Source of the DNA: Blastococcus sp. TF02A-26 | GTDB taxonomy: Bacteria; Actinomycetota; Actinomycetes; Mycobacteriales; Geodermatophilaceae | Direction: 5' to 3' | Length of the DNA: 64,000 nt | Assembly (NCBI RefSeq): GCF_003319125.1 | Contig: NZ_QOHG01000023.1 | Span: 1-64,000, forward strand | Shown: piece by piece, positions 8,942 through 18,142 of the stretch | How positions within the stretch are numbered: the stretch's first letter is position 1 | Layout of the letters: the number at the start of each line of letters is the position of its first letter | Notes under the pieces: generated by a model | The model's input: only the letters and a program-made list of their open reading frames with translations | Told to the model about the DNA's origin: nothing | The model's database searches: none | Translations under genes and position numbers: made by a program

Positions 8942-10563
8942 CGGTGATCGCCCTCCCCACCGACGTCGTCCGACCAACTCGTCGGCGTCTCGAGCGCGTC
9001 GTGCTCGAGGCCCGCGTGACTGTCCGATCGCTCCGCCGGCCAGGCGGCGACGACCGATCCGTCGTCACCGCCACCACCGTGCGACGTCGTGCGGGGCAGC
9101 CCGCCTGCAGCGGCGACCTGACTCGCTGAGCCGGAGCCGCCTCCGCTCGACGCCCCGGACCCACGCCACGCCGTCCGCCCCGGGGACGGCTGGCCGTGGT
9201 AGGGGGCGGAGTGCCCGACTCCCGCGCTGGACAGCACGTCGGAGGCCGACGCAGCCACCCCGGCGGCCAGCCGGCCGGCCCCCGACGTACCGGCGGCCAG
9301 AGCTCGCAGCGCACCGGCGAACCGCCCGCTGGTCGCGGCGTCCGCGGTGGACTCCCCCTGCGCGCGGTCTCCGCTCGTCTGCGCGGCCGCTCCAGATGCG
9401 GCCACGCCACCGGAGGTTGCGGCGACCGCGGCACCGGCGGCGGCCGCTCCAGCGCCCAGCCTGCTCAGCGCCCCCATGACGCCACCGGAGGCGGCGAGCG
9501 AGGAACGCAGCGCCGCGCCGCTGGAGGTGCCCGGATCGACGAAGGCCAGAAGCCGGAAGAGCACCAGCGGCGAGATTGCTCCGAGCAGGATCAGCAGGCA
9601 CCCGACGACGGCCATGCCGACCGCGGCCTCGGTGTCCGTCTCCTCGGCCCCGGTCAGGATGCCCTCGGTGATGGTGACCCCGACCCCGAGGACGAGGACG
9701 GCCACCGGTGCGACCAGCAGCGCGGCGATGAACCAGCGCAGGCTGCGCCAGAACCAGGCGCTCGACGTCTGCGCCAGCAGCCCGCCCGCCGAGATGGCCG
9801 ACGTTGCAGCGAGCACGATCAGCGCCGCTTCGCGGACGAGCATCAGCAGCAGGTAGCCGAGGCTGGCCGGGACCAGCAGGAAGATGGACGACACCCCGAG
9901 GACGGTGGCCACGGTCCCGTTGACCAGGTCCCGCTCCACGTTGATCGACGGATCGAAGGCGGCCATCGTGTCGATGTCGAGCAAGGCGCGCAGCAGGCCC
10001 GTCGTCAGCCCGGAGACGCCGGTGACCAGCAGCGCGGCCACGCCGATGTACCCGGCCCAGACCAGCCCGTACTGCGCGACGCCCAGCAGTAGTCGCCCCA
10101 GCGTCTGCCCGTCCCGGCGCAGCCCCGCGGCACCCAGTTGCACCAGGGCCATCAGCGTCGCCACGGCCGCGCCGATGCCGAAAGTCACCGGATAGACGCC
10201 GGCCAGCGGGCCGTCGGCGGACAGGTCAGGCGTGGCGAGAGAATCGATGACCGAGAACGCAAGGCTGAGCAACCACAGCCCGGCGCCCCAGAGCGCCAGC
10301 ATGGCGCTGGTCCACACGCCCTCTGCCACGTTGCCGGCCGCGTCGCCGAGCAGATCACCGGCTGCCTCGCCGAGCGCGCAGAGCGGGTTGACGGGCAGAC
10401 ACGGCAACCGGTTCGGACCCGCCGCAGGCAGAGCCATGACCGTCGACTCGGCCGCAGCCGGCGTCCCCGTCCCCAGCCAGCTGATCAACGTCAGCACGAG
10501 AGCAACGAGCAGGAGGCGGACGAGAGGCGACCTCGCACGTCGACGCCCGGAGGGGCTAGGCAT
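8938..10563 (-). CDS. VirB6/TrbL-like polytopic channel protein
   Basis: The 541-residue product starts with a signal-like segment (residues 14-38, ending at an AAA site). It then has about six to seven membrane helices between residues 85 and 345 and a long Ala/Gly/Ser-rich cytoplasmic tail without structure cues. VirB6/TrbL proteins form the inner-membrane channel of type IV systems, and this layout matches. The start overlaps the VirB8-like gene by 8 bases and the stop overlaps the SCO6880-like gene by 4. The low-complexity tail is typical of the Gram-positive versions. Confidence 0.8.
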   Translation of the reverse strand: MPSPSGRRRARSPLVRLLLVALVLTLISWLGTGTPAAAESTVMALPAAGPNRLPCLPVNPLCALGEAAGDLLGDAAGNVAEGVWTSAMLALWGAGLWLLSLAFSVIDSLATPDLSADGPLAGVYPVTFGIGAAVATLMALVQLGAAGLRRDGQTLGRLLLGVAQYGLVWAGYIGVAALLVTGVSGLTTGLLRALLDIDTMAAFDPSINVERDLVNGTVATVLGVSSIFLLVPASLGYLLLMLVREAALIVLAATSAISAGGLLAQTSSAWFWRSLRWFIAALLVAPVAVLVLGVGVTITEGILTGAEETDTEAAVGMAVVGCLLILLGAISPLVLFRLLAFVDPGTSSGAALRSSLAASGGVMGALSRLGAGAAAAGAAVAATSGGVAASGAAAQTSGDRAQGESTADAATSGRFAGALRALAAGTSGAGRLAAGVAASASDVLSSAGVGHSAPYHGQPSPGRTAWRGSGASSGGGSGSASQVAAAGGLPRTTSHGGGGDDGSVVAAWPAERSDSHAGLEHDALETPTSWSDDVGGEGDHR

Positions 10564-11362
10564 GGCGCAGGTCCCGCCATCCGGCGTCGATCGCCGCGTC
10601 GGTCCCCGGCCAGAACGACGGCGCCGGTGCAGGCTCCGGACCCGGGCCGATCAGCCACCGGTCTTCGACCCAGACCATCCGCTGGCAATCGGCGACGGCC
10701 ATCCGGGCCGTCCGCTCGAGGGTGACGGTGAACTCCAGGTCCACGCACACCACCGCGAAGTCCGGACCCACCGTGCCCTTGATCAATCCCATGACGGGCC
10801 GGACGACGATGGCCAGCTGCGGTGACCCAGCGACGGACAGCCCCGCTCCCGACAGCAGGCTCGCCATTCCGACGACGCCGGACCAGTTCTCCGGCGTCGG
10901 ACCGCCGGCGGCCGCCCACGCGCCGATCACGTCGCGGACGCCGTCCATCGACCCTGACTGCATCGCCGTCACGTCGATCGCCGCCAGCTGCGCCAGCGCG
11001 CCTTCCGGCGTGCGTGGAAAGCCACTCGCCACATTCGCCGGACCGACACCTGAAGGGCGCGGGAGCACCAGCACCTCGGCCGCTCTGCTCGAGAGCGGCC
11101 CGGGCAGCGCCTCCTCCGGCTCGGCGGTCGGCATGGGTGCGGCGGCCAGCGCATCTTGCTCGGACAGGCTCCTGGTTGCCCTTCCGGCGACTGGGCTTGC
11201 CTCACCTCCGTCCGGGTCTTCGGCCAGCGCCGCAATCACCGCGAGCACCAGCCCGGCGACGATCGCCAGCAAGACCGCCACACAGCTGCCGGCCAGCACG
11301 AGCAGTCGAGCCGGACTCCACTCCGTCTTCGCCGTCTCTTGACGGCCAGCTCGGCGCCTCAT
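10556..11362 (-). CDS. VirB8/TcpC-like conjugal transfer protein
   Basis: A 268-residue bitopic protein with one N-terminal membrane helix (about residues 22-48), a flexible linker, and a predicted extracellular globular domain of about 150 residues. That layout, between a pilin-like gene and a VirB6-like gene, is typical of VirB8/TcpC scaffold proteins. The assignment is from architecture, not from a motif. I chose the ATG at 11362, which forms a TGATG overlap with the upstream stop. A GTG at 11371 in the same frame is also possible. Confidence 0.65.
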   Translation of the reverse strand: MRRRAGRQETAKTEWSPARLLVLAGSCVAVLLAIVAGLVLAVIAALAEDPDGGEASPVAGRATRSLSEQDALAAAPMPTAEPEEALPGPLSSRAAEVLVLPRPSGVGPANVASGFPRTPEGALAQLAAIDVTAMQSGSMDGVRDVIGAWAAAGGPTPENWSGVVGMASLLSGAGLSVAGSPQLAIVVRPVMGLIKGTVGPDFAVVCVDLEFTVTLERTARMAVADCQRMVWVEDRWLIGPGPEPAPAPSFWPGTDAAIDAGWRDLRHA

Positions 11363-11745
11363 CACGTGCACCCGCTGCCAGTGATGGAGTTCAAGATCAC
11401 GAGGATGACCGTGTAGGTGATCGCCACCATCACGGTGACCGCGACCCCCATGGCCCCATACCTAGAGGCGTGCGGATGCGAGAAGATCCGCCCCATCAGC
11501 ACGGCGCCCAAGGACACCACCGCGCTGATGACGATCAGGACCAGGACGCCCCACTTCACCCAGCCGGTAATCTGGTTGGCGAAGCCCTGCATGCCGGGCG
11601 GCGCCTGCGGACAGACCGCTGCGGAGAACCCCGCCGGCGCCGCGGTGGCCGGCAAGGCGCTCAGCACGAGCAGTCCGGCGAGGGCGAGCGCGATGATCGA
11701 CGCAGCGCGGACTGCTGCAGCCGCGGTTCCCCGTCCCACCCTCAT
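11362..11745 (-). CDS. TrbC/VirB2 pilin-like small membrane protein
   Basis: The 127-residue product has an N-terminal signal peptide ending near ATAAPA and two further hydrophobic helices (about residues 62-82 and 95-115) separated by a short basic loop. This is the shape of VirB2/TrbC conjugative pilins, and its place ahead of the VirB8- and VirB6-like genes agrees. Two Cys residues flank the mature part. It overlaps the MinD-like gene by 4 bases. The pilin role is inferred from topology. Confidence 0.6.
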   Translation of the reverse strand: MRVGRGTAAAAVRAASIIALALAGLLVLSALPATAAPAGFSAAVCPQAPPGMQGFANQITGWVKWGVLVLIVISAVVSLGAVLMGRIFSHPHASRYGAMGVAVTVMVAITYTVILVILNSITGSGCT

Positions 11746-12608
11746 CGGCCGTCTCCAGGTGCACAGTCCTCGGACCGCGCTGCGCGGTGCCGGTGCCGTG
11801 GGGGCGCCACCGGCACCAGGAGTGCGGCCAGCGCCCGCCCGGCGGCGGCTACCGGCTTGGGCAGCGGGTCTCTGGTCAGACCGGTGATTTGCAGACGTCG
11901 GTCGACCGGCACCGAGACCACCCGTCCCCGCGCCCGCAACTCAGCCAGCCGCGGACCGCAGCTGGCCTCCACCGGCCGTGGCCACCGCGCCGGACCCACC
12001 GCGGCGACGGCCGCCTCTCCATCGATGACTGCCAGGACGTGCTCGGTCTGCCGGACCGCTGGGACCGTGACCCGGGTGACGACGACCAGGCTGCAGCCGA
12101 CGAGCGACCGCGGTGAGTCGAGCAGCGCACAGGTCGTCGACCAGCCCGCGTCCACCACGACCGTGCCGTTCGCGTCGGTCTCCGGGAGCGGTGGGAGCGC
12201 TCCGTCGGCGGGGCGCCGAGCGAGCCTGACGACATCGAGTCGACCGCGCCGGCCGCGGCGCCATCCGTCGTCGGTGCCCAGTTCGATGGCCGGGGCAGCC
12301 GCCAGCCCCGAGCGGACCGGCTCGGCGTAGTCGACCAGCTGCACCTGCCGGCCCTCCGCCAGCTCCTCGCCGATCGTCAACGCGACGGTGGAAGCACCGG
12401 CCCCGGCGTGACCGGCCACGACCAGGACCGCACGGCTGCCGGCGGTCACTCCCGTCCAGGGGACGTCAGAGCGATCCGGTCGGCCGGCAGCGCCGGTGAC
12501 CGCGTCCCGGAACGCCTGATCTTCTGGAGCGAGGACGCCGTCGCTGACGTCGTCGAAGAGCCCCGACCGGATGGCCACGACGGCCGCGCGCATGGCGGGC
12601 ACGGTCAT
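11742..12608 (-). CDS. MinD/ParA-like protein, first gene of conjugation operon
   Basis: The 288-residue product has a beta-strand/loop/helix start (VLVVAGHAGAGAST, near residue 65) like the P-loop of MinD/ParA proteins, but the usual P-loop lysine is replaced by Ala. A later VVVDAGWST resembles the switch region. ParA-like proteins at the head of conjugation operons may position the channel or couple it to DNA. The ATG at 12608 has an AAGGGATGG ribosome site. It is followed by 760 bases without a supported gene upstream, where the operon promoter must lie. Confidence 0.65.
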   Translation of the reverse strand: MTVPAMRAAVVAIRSGLFDDVSDGVLAPEDQAFRDAVTGAAGRPDRSDVPWTGVTAGSRAVLVVAGHAGAGASTVALTIGEELAEGRQVQLVDYAEPVRSGLAAAPAIELGTDDGWRRGRRGRLDVVRLARRPADGALPPLPETDANGTVVVDAGWSTTCALLDSPRSLVGCSLVVVTRVTVPAVRQTEHVLAVIDGEAAVAAVGPARWPRPVEASCGPRLAELRARGRVVSVPVDRRLQITGLTRDPLPKPVAAAGRALAALLVPVAPPRHRHRAARSEDCAPGDGR

Positions 12609-13368
12609 CGACCATCCCTTGTGAGGATCCGTGGAGCTCAAGGGCGCCGGCGCCGCCGACGGCGGCGTGCCAAGACTTGGCCTACCGCGCCGCGGCCCCC
12701 GATGCGGGGCTGTCGTCTGCATGCGCCGACGGTGGCGACCGAACCTCTGGTAGTCCTCCAGTCGACCAGGCAGACAGGCCTCTGGCCGAGGTCCGGGCCC
12801 ACCGGCGCAGCAGGCGATGGCCGACCGCCCCGGACGGGCGGACCACTGCAGAACTACTGGAGAAGCCAGGCCGTGCGCGGGCGGCGCAGCTGTGCCTATG
12901 GCCGGATGGCAGCGGGGCGGCGACGGTGCTGATCACCCGCAGGTGCTGTCCCATCTGGGGATCGAGGCGCGCGCAACCCGTTCAGGTAGGTCAGTCGGCC
13001 GGCTACGTCAGTCGTGAGCAGCGGTTCGTGGTGAGCCACCCCGTTGCGGAGGTCGTGCAGGCGGCCTACCGGACCATCGACGTGCGCCGCGCGGTCGGTG
13101 CCGGCTGGGAATGCGCGATGCAGGGCCGGAACCCACAGCGTCTTCTCATGTGCGGCGGAGCTGCGGTTACGCCCGCCTGACGTACCGTGACCGTGAAAGC
13201 CCCGGTGGACCGCTGGCCTCAGGCCATGTCGCCGGGGCTGCGTCTCTCCACGGTTCTCCACTGAGTCCGACGCAGCTGCGGGTGCCGACGACTGCAGGCG
13301 GTCCCGAGGCGCGGCATGTCCAGGCGGGATGCCTCTTCGTCTGTCGGCGTCACCGGCGGCGGCACCCC
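12609..13368. other. 760-base gap between the two large minus-strand operons
   Basis: No reading frame here has convincing coding bias or a ribosome site. The stretch separates the Tad operon (ends 13369) from the conjugation operon (starts 12608), so it should hold the conjugation promoter and possibly the Tad terminator. The one clear structure is the nested palindrome at 13198-13239. Confidence 0.5.
13198..13239. repeat. Nested inverted repeat after the Tad operon
   Basis: The outer arms AGCCCCGG (13198-13205) and CCGGGGCT (13232-13239) enclose a second perfect palindrome, TGGCCT-C-AGGCCA (13214-13226). The structure lies about 130 bases past the stop of the LysM-BTAD gene. It could act as a transcription terminator between the operons, as an operator, or as part of an RNA leader or transfer origin. 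Confidence 0.55.
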
Positions 13369-16300
13369 TCACGAGGCGCGGTCGAGGAACTGCCGGCGGG
13401 CGCGGTTGATGGTCTCTGCGGTACTCATCGGCAGGTCCATCTCGTCCTCGCCGTCGTGGATCTGCACGATGCGCGCGACGTACGTCTCGGCCTCGGCACG
13501 GTTACCCTGGTGGAAGGCCACCCACATCGCATCCAGCAGCACCTGCTCGTCATCCGGCGCCACGAGCAAGGCCGTGGCCGAGGCGGTGCCCGCGGCGGCC
13601 AAGTCGCCGTCGGCAAGAGCAGCGGTGACCACCTGGTGAGCGACGTCGCAGACGGCGGCGGTGAGCGTGAGGTCCAGGCCGTCCAGCCACTCGTAACCGA
13701 CGGGGCGCTGGGCGAACGGCGGGCCGGACACCAGTCGCAGGGCGGCCAGCAAGTCGGGCAGTCCGTCGTCGCCACGGACCGCGGCCCGGGCGCGCAGCTG
13801 GCGGAACAGGTCGGCGTCGACCAGCACACCGGTCAACGTGTAGCGACCGCGGTGGCCGGAGCTGAGGTGCTTGGAGCCGGTGGCGGGGTCGGTGCCCAGC
13901 CAAGCGCGGGCACCGGCGGTGACCCGGTGGACGTAGGCCCGGGCGCTGACCGGATCGGTCCTGCCGCCGCGGGCCGGTTGCAAAGCGGTGGCCGCCTCGT
14001 CAGCGGTGGCGCCGTGCGGACGGGTGGCGAGATAGGCGACCGTCTCCTCGTAGCGGCGGCGCAGCCCGGACCGGGCGACGGCCGCCTCGTCGCCCTGCGC
14101 GCGCAGGGTGATGGGTCCGAGCAGGGTCAGCCGCGGCCGGGCACAGTCGGGCGCCCACCAGTCGGCGAGGTCGCGATCGAGTTGGTCGAGGTCGTCCTCG
14201 ATCCGGCTGCGCAGGCCGGCCGCCACTGAACGCCCGAGTGCCTCCCCACCATCGGTGGTCGCCGACGGCCTCGCGGTCGAGGTCTCGGCCGATCCGGACG
14301 TCGTCGAAGCGCCCGCCCTGGGAACGGAACTCGAACGTCGAGCCGGCCGCGGTGAGGGCGCGTGTCCCGATGGCGCGGCAGTGCCCGGACCGGACCCATC
14401 GTCGCTCAGCGCGCCGGCGGCGTCGGTGTGCACCTGCCAGGGGCGGTCGCCGTCGGCGACGGGGATCGGAGCGTCCTCGGAGTCGCGTTCGAAGGCCAGC
14501 AGCGTGGCGATGTCGCGAGCCTGCTGGACGGTCAGCTGTGGCGCCGGCAACCGCAGCCCCAGTGCAGGGATGAGCAGCGACCCGTCGTCGGTCAGCGTCA
14601 GCAGCCACTCGTCGCTGACCTGCCCCGGTTCCGCGCCGAGCACGAATGCGATCGCGGCGCGCCGCTTCCGGGCATGCAGAACTGCGGCGGCCTCGGCCAG
14701 TTCACCGACCTGATCCGGCGGATGTGGGACGAGGACGACCTGCGGCATCCAACCGTCCCCGGCTCCGGCCCGCAGCCGCCCGTCCAGCACATCGTCGCCG
14801 TCGGACTCGGCGGCTTCCGCCAGGCCGGAGTGCAGGATGGGGTCGGTGGCGCTGTCGACCGGGTGGACCCGCCCGGGGGCCAGGTCGACCAGTTCCTCGC
14901 CGAAGCCGACGGGCGTGACGGTGAGCAGGTCCGACCAGCCGTTGACGGCAAGTTCGGCAGCCAGGTGCCGGGCGAGGTCCTCGCGGCGGTCGGCCGGTCC
15001 GGTCACGTACACCGCACCGAGGCGTTCCAGGTCCAGGAGCCAGCGACCCGCGGTGTCGGTGCCGATGGTGACCAGAGTCGGGTACGGCGCCAGGCGGGTC
15101 CGGGCCACCTGGGGGTCGACGCCGGCGTCCCGGTCGAGCCGCACCGACCACCACAGGCCGGTGTCGTCCGCCGTCCACGGTTCCGGCGGGGGACGGTCGG
15201 CCGGGGCGTGCAGCCGCAACTCGAGCCGGCCGCCGTGGAGTCGGGCGGCGACGACATCGGGGAGCTGCCCGCCCGGATCGGCGGAGATCCGGACGGCGAG
15301 GCCGCGCAAGGCCAGGTCGAGCGCGGCGTAGTCGGCCGTCCCCGCGTCGGCCGCCGATGCCACGACCGCCTGTGTGGCCGACTGCATCCTCGAGAGTGGG
15401 GCGAGCCGTCGGCCGGGACGGCGGCGGCGCAGCCGCTGGCGGCGATGCGCCAGCCACGCCGCGCCCACACCTGCGGCGAGCAGTGCCCCGCTGCCGGCGA
15501 GAACGGCCGCCAGCTCCGACGGGCTCTCGTCGGCATCTCCACCGTCGGCGTTGGCGTCGACTGCCGCCTGCTCCGATTGCTCGGGGAGGCTGTCCGGGGT
15601 CGGCGAAGGCTCAGCGGGGACGGCTGGCTCGTCCTCGTCCGGCGCCGGCTCGTCGGCCGGGGGCTCGTTCTCGGTCGGCGGCGGAGGATCGGCGGCCGCA
15701 GGATCGGCCGGCGGCAGATCGAGGACTTGCCCGGGACGGATCAGGTCGGGGTCGGTGAATTGGCCGCCACCGGGCAGCGGTTCGCCGGCGTTGAGGTCGA
15801 AGATCGGCTGCCAGTGCTGCAGATCGTGCTGCTCGGCGATGTCGGTCAAGGTGTCGCCGGGTCGAACCGTCACCTCGCCCGGGGTCGCGCCGGCTTCTGG
15901 AAGGCGTGCGTCCGGTGGGAGGACCAGGGTCCAGCCCGGACGGATCAGGCCGGGGTCGGTGAGACGCGCGCCGTCGGGCTGGGGCCGGCCGCGGTTGAGC
16001 TCGACGATCTCCTCGAAGCGGGTCCAGTCGCCCAGGTAGCGGGCGGCGATGCGGCCGAGGGTGTCGCGCGGGGCCACCGTGTACGTAGGCCCGGCCGCGG
16101 CCGGTCCGGTCGGCCGCGTTTCCGCGGGCGCTGCAGGTGCTGGTGACGGTTCCTCGTGGCCGACCGGCTGTTCGGTGACGATCGGGGGGCCGGCCAGGGC
16201 AGGAGCGGCCAGCAGCGGACCGCCGCCGGTACCAAGGACGGCAGCGACGAGCAGGCCGGCCAGCTGCTGCGGCGCCGCCAGGCCGGGCAGTCGTATCGGT

Positions 16301-16578
16301 GGCAGGCCGCGCAGCTGACTGACGAGCTCGACGGCCACGGAGAGGGCGAAGCAGGCCCACGCGACCCAGCCGATCACCACGAGCAGGCCGAGGAAGAGCG
16401 CGCCGGTGTCCGGGCGGCTCAGCGTGCTGGTCACCTGCTCCCAGGAGGACATGTCGTCGGGCAGGTAGGCGCCGCCGAGCCGCCACAGCGCGAGAGGGAT
16501 GCCGGCGACCGCGGCGGCCAGCAGCACCACGGCGATCAGCCGGCGCGGCGCGTCCAGTGCCCGCGGTGGGATGGTCAT
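13369..16578 (-). CDS. LysM and BTAD-domain membrane regulator of the Tad locus
   Basis: The 1069-residue product has three N-terminal membrane helices (about 13-35, 58-80 and 105-130) and two LysM wall-binding repeats (about 163-220 and 233-290; TYTVAPRDTL and VTVRPGDTL). A Pro/Glu-rich linker and another helix (about 355-375) follow. A large cytoplasmic part ends in a bacterial transcriptional activator (BTAD) region with a helical repeat (about 930-1060). LysM domains bind peptidoglycan and BTAD domains occur in SARP-type regulators, so the protein could link the cell wall to cytoplasmic signalling. No winged-helix DNA-binding motif is obvious to me. It is the last gene of the pilus operon; ATGA overlap with the TadG-like gene. 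Confidence 0.85.
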   Translation of the reverse strand: MTIPPRALDAPRRLIAVVLLAAAVAGIPLALWRLGGAYLPDDMSSWEQVTSTLSRPDTGALFLGLLVVIGWVAWACFALSVAVELVSQLRGLPPIRLPGLAAPQQLAGLLVAAVLGTGGGPLLAAPALAGPPIVTEQPVGHEEPSPAPAAPAETRPTGPAAAGPTYTVAPRDTLGRIAARYLGDWTRFEEIVELNRGRPQPDGARLTDPGLIRPGWTLVLPPDARLPEAGATPGEVTVRPGDTLTDIAEQHDLQHWQPIFDLNAGEPLPGGGQFTDPDLIRPGQVLDLPPADPAAADPPPPTENEPPADEPAPDEDEPAVPAEPSPTPDSLPEQSEQAAVDANADGGDADESPSELAAVLAGSGALLAAGVGAAWLAHRRQRLRRRRPGRRLAPLSRMQSATQAVVASAADAGTADYAALDLALRGLAVRISADPGGQLPDVVAARLHGGRLELRLHAPADRPPPEPWTADDTGLWWSVRLDRDAGVDPQVARTRLAPYPTLVTIGTDTAGRWLLDLERLGAVYVTGPADRREDLARHLAAELAVNGWSDLLTVTPVGFGEELVDLAPGRVHPVDSATDPILHSGLAEAAESDGDDVLDGRLRAGAGDGWMPQVVLVPHPPDQVGELAEAAAVLHARKRRAAIAFVLGAEPGQVSDEWLLTLTDDGSLLIPALGLRLPAPQLTVQQARDIATLLAFERDSEDAPIPVADGDRPWQVHTDAAGALSDDGSGPGTAAPSGHAPSPRPARRSSSVPRAGASTTSGSAETSTARPSATTDGGEALGRSVAAGLRSRIEDDLDQLDRDLADWWAPDCARPRLTLLGPITLRAQGDEAAVARSGLRRRYEETVAYLATRPHGATADEAATALQPARGGRTDPVSARAYVHRVTAGARAWLGTDPATGSKHLSSGHRGRYTLTGVLVDADLFRQLRARAAVRGDDGLPDLLAALRLVSGPPFAQRPVGYEWLDGLDLTLTAAVCDVAHQVVTAALADGDLAAAGTASATALLVAPDDEQVLLDAMWVAFHQGNRAEAETYVARIVQIHDGEDEMDLPMSTAETINRARRQFLDRAS

Positions 16579-17024
16579 GGGCCCGCTTCCCCGTTCTGGC
16601 CGTCTCCGGTGGTGGTCAGGTCGGCGGTGCCGGTGCCCTCCACGGTGAGGGTGGAGATGCCGATCAGGCCGAGGAAGGTCGTGGGTTCGGAGATCGTGGT
16701 AGTCACCTGCAGGGTGTCGCCGTCGACGATGGTCACCGCGCCCTGCACGTCGTTGCGGTCGAGGTAGTCCTGCGCGGCGGCGACCGCGGCTGCCGGGTCG
16801 AGCTGGATCTGTCCGGCCAGGGCCGCGGAGACGTCGAGTGCCTGGCCGCCGGCGCGGGCTGCCTCGTCGGCGATGGCGTTGGCGCGCTGGGTGGCGGCCA
16901 CCTTGGCGCCGCCGTCGACGGCCAGGCCGATGATGAGCAGCAACCCGGGGACGAGGACGACGAGGAAGATGCTGATGGCGCCACGCTCGGCGTCCGCCTT
17001 CTGGCGGCGTCGCTGGAGGGTCAT
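16575..17024 (-). CDS. TadG-like pilus assembly protein
   Basis: The 149-residue product has a short basic start followed by the ERGAISIFLVV type motif and one membrane helix (about residues 18-38), as in the Tad pilus proteins TadG/RcpC-like minor pilins. The remainder is predicted to be extracellular. It is much shorter than full TadG proteins, which carry a von Willebrand domain, so only the N-terminal Tad segment is represented. Four-base overlaps with both neighbours put it firmly in the operon. Confidence 0.75.
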   Translation of the reverse strand: MTLQRRRQKADAERGAISIFLVVLVPGLLLIIGLAVDGGAKVAATQRANAIADEAARAGGQALDVSAALAGQIQLDPAAAVAAAQDYLDRNDVQGAVTIVDGDTLQVTTTISEPTTFLGLIGISTLTVEGTGTADLTTTGDGQNGEAGP

Positions 17025-17446
17025 CGTTCGCGGTAGGCGTCGACGGGACTGGTGAAGGACGCCTCGACGGTGACCGCTCCGGGCAGGCCGGGGGCCAGCA
17101 GGTCGGCCATGCCGACCACGCAGGTGATCGACACCGTGACGTCGCCGGGCTGGCCGGGCGGAGCCTGGAATCCGGTGGTGTCGATGTCGACGCTGGTGCT
17201 CTGGCAGCGCAGATCCTGGGCGGCCAGGGTGCGGTCCGCCTGAGCGTCGGCCAGTGTGGCCGCGGTGACGGCGTCCTGAGCGAGGGAGGCTTCCCGGGCG
17301 GCCGCGCGGGCGGCCTCGGCGACGGCGCCCTCGGCGACCTGGGTACGTCCGGCGACGACGGCGAAGGACAGCAGCAACAGCAGCGCCGGTGCCAACAGGG
17401 CGAGCTCGACCGACACCGACCCTTGCTCCCTCGTCTGCGCGCTCAC
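17021..17446 (-). CDS. TadE-like pseudopilin
   Basis: The 141-residue product has the TadE signature EQGSVSVELALLAPALL with Glu five residues into the hydrophobic stretch, a single membrane helix (about 10-32), and an extracellular C-terminal domain. TadE-like minor pilins support assembly of Flp pili after prepilin peptidase processing. The GTG at 17446 overlaps the stop of the other TadE-like gene (GTGA). The open frame upstream of it is an Arg-rich shadow. Confidence 0.85.
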   Translation of the reverse strand: MSAQTREQGSVSVELALLAPALLLLLSFAVVAGRTQVAEGAVAEAARAAAREASLAQDAVTAATLADAQADRTLAAQDLRCQSTSVDIDTTGFQAPPGQPGDVTVSITCVVGMADLLAPGLPGAVTVEASFTSPVDAYRER

Positions 17447-17907
17447 GGGGTGGGCCGTTCGACGGGGCCGACGGCGGTCTGGGTGACCGACCAGCCGGCC
17501 AACCCGGGGAAGAGGCTGAGCGAGGTGCCGGTGACCGTGACCTCGATGCTGGTCGGCGAGCCGGTCACGGTCACGTCCCGGCCGGTGAGCAGATCCTGGG
17601 CGGTCTGGTCGAGGAAGCCTTCGGTCGCCGACTGGGCGCGTGCGGTCGAGGCGGGCTGCACCCGGCCCTCGCGGGCCCCTTCCTGTGCAGCGCCCAGGGC
17701 GACCGAGCGGGCGTAGAACCACAGGCCCGCCTGGAGCAGCGTCATCACCAGGAGGAGCACCACTGGAAAGGCGATCGCCAGTTCCACCGAGGCCGCGCCA
17801 CGCTCTCCGGACAGCCGTCGGCGCAGCACGCCGCCCGACCGCTCGCCACACGCAGGTCTGAGCCGGGACTGCGGGATGCGGCCGCGGAGGCCGACGGGGC
17901 GGGCCAC
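17443..17907 (-). CDS. TadE-like pseudopilin
   Basis: The 154-residue product has an Arg-rich N-terminal extension of about 35 residues and then the TadE motif ERGAASVELAIAFPVV with one membrane helix (about 42-62), followed by an extracellular domain. It is a second TadE-like protein adjacent to the shorter one, with which it overlaps by 4 bases. The GTG at 17907 is the first start after the Flp gene. A later start would shorten the basic extension without affecting the pilin motif. Confidence 0.82.
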   Translation of the reverse strand: MARPVGLRGRIPQSRLRPACGERSGGVLRRRLSGERGAASVELAIAFPVVLLLVMTLLQAGLWFYARSVALGAAQEGAREGRVQPASTARAQSATEGFLDQTAQDLLTGRDVTVTGSPTSIEVTVTGTSLSLFPGLAGWSVTQTAVGPVERPTP

Positions 17908-17914
17908 GGGCGGG

Positions 17915-18112
17915 CTACTGGATCTGACCCGAGCGGGAGGTCACGGCGTTGGCGATCACCGCCACGAGCGCGACGGCGATGCCGATCAGGGCCACGGTGA
18001 TGATCACCTGCTCGACCGACAGCGACCCCCGCTCCGGGTCGTCGCGGAGCTCGCGCAGCCGGTCCCGCAGCTGCGCGCCGACGGCAGTCAGGAGGGTGAG
18101 CAGCGAGGTCAT
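17915..18112 (-). CDS. Flp-type major pilin candidate
   Basis: This is a small 65-residue protein with a charged N-terminal half, then ERGSLSVEQVIITVALIGIA, a hydrophobic helix of about 22 residues, and a short polar tail. The Glu at the fifth position of the hydrophobic segment is the typical Flp/type IV pilin feature cleaved by a prepilin peptidase. Its place between TadC and the TadE-like genes agrees. No prepilin peptidase gene is visible in this window, so processing would rely on one encoded elsewhere. Confidence 0.78.
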   Translation of the reverse strand: MTSLLTLLTAVGAQLRDRLRELRDDPERGSLSVEQVIITVALIGIAVALVAVIANAVTSRSGQIQ

Positions 18113-18142
18113 CGGGGTTCCTCTCGGGTCGGGTTCACCGGG

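Noticed and set aside
7425-9434. Upstream extension of the VirB4 frame
   Set aside because: The frame is open but Arg-rich and overlaps the SCO6880-like and VirB6-like genes. The ATGA overlap at 7424 gives the proper start.
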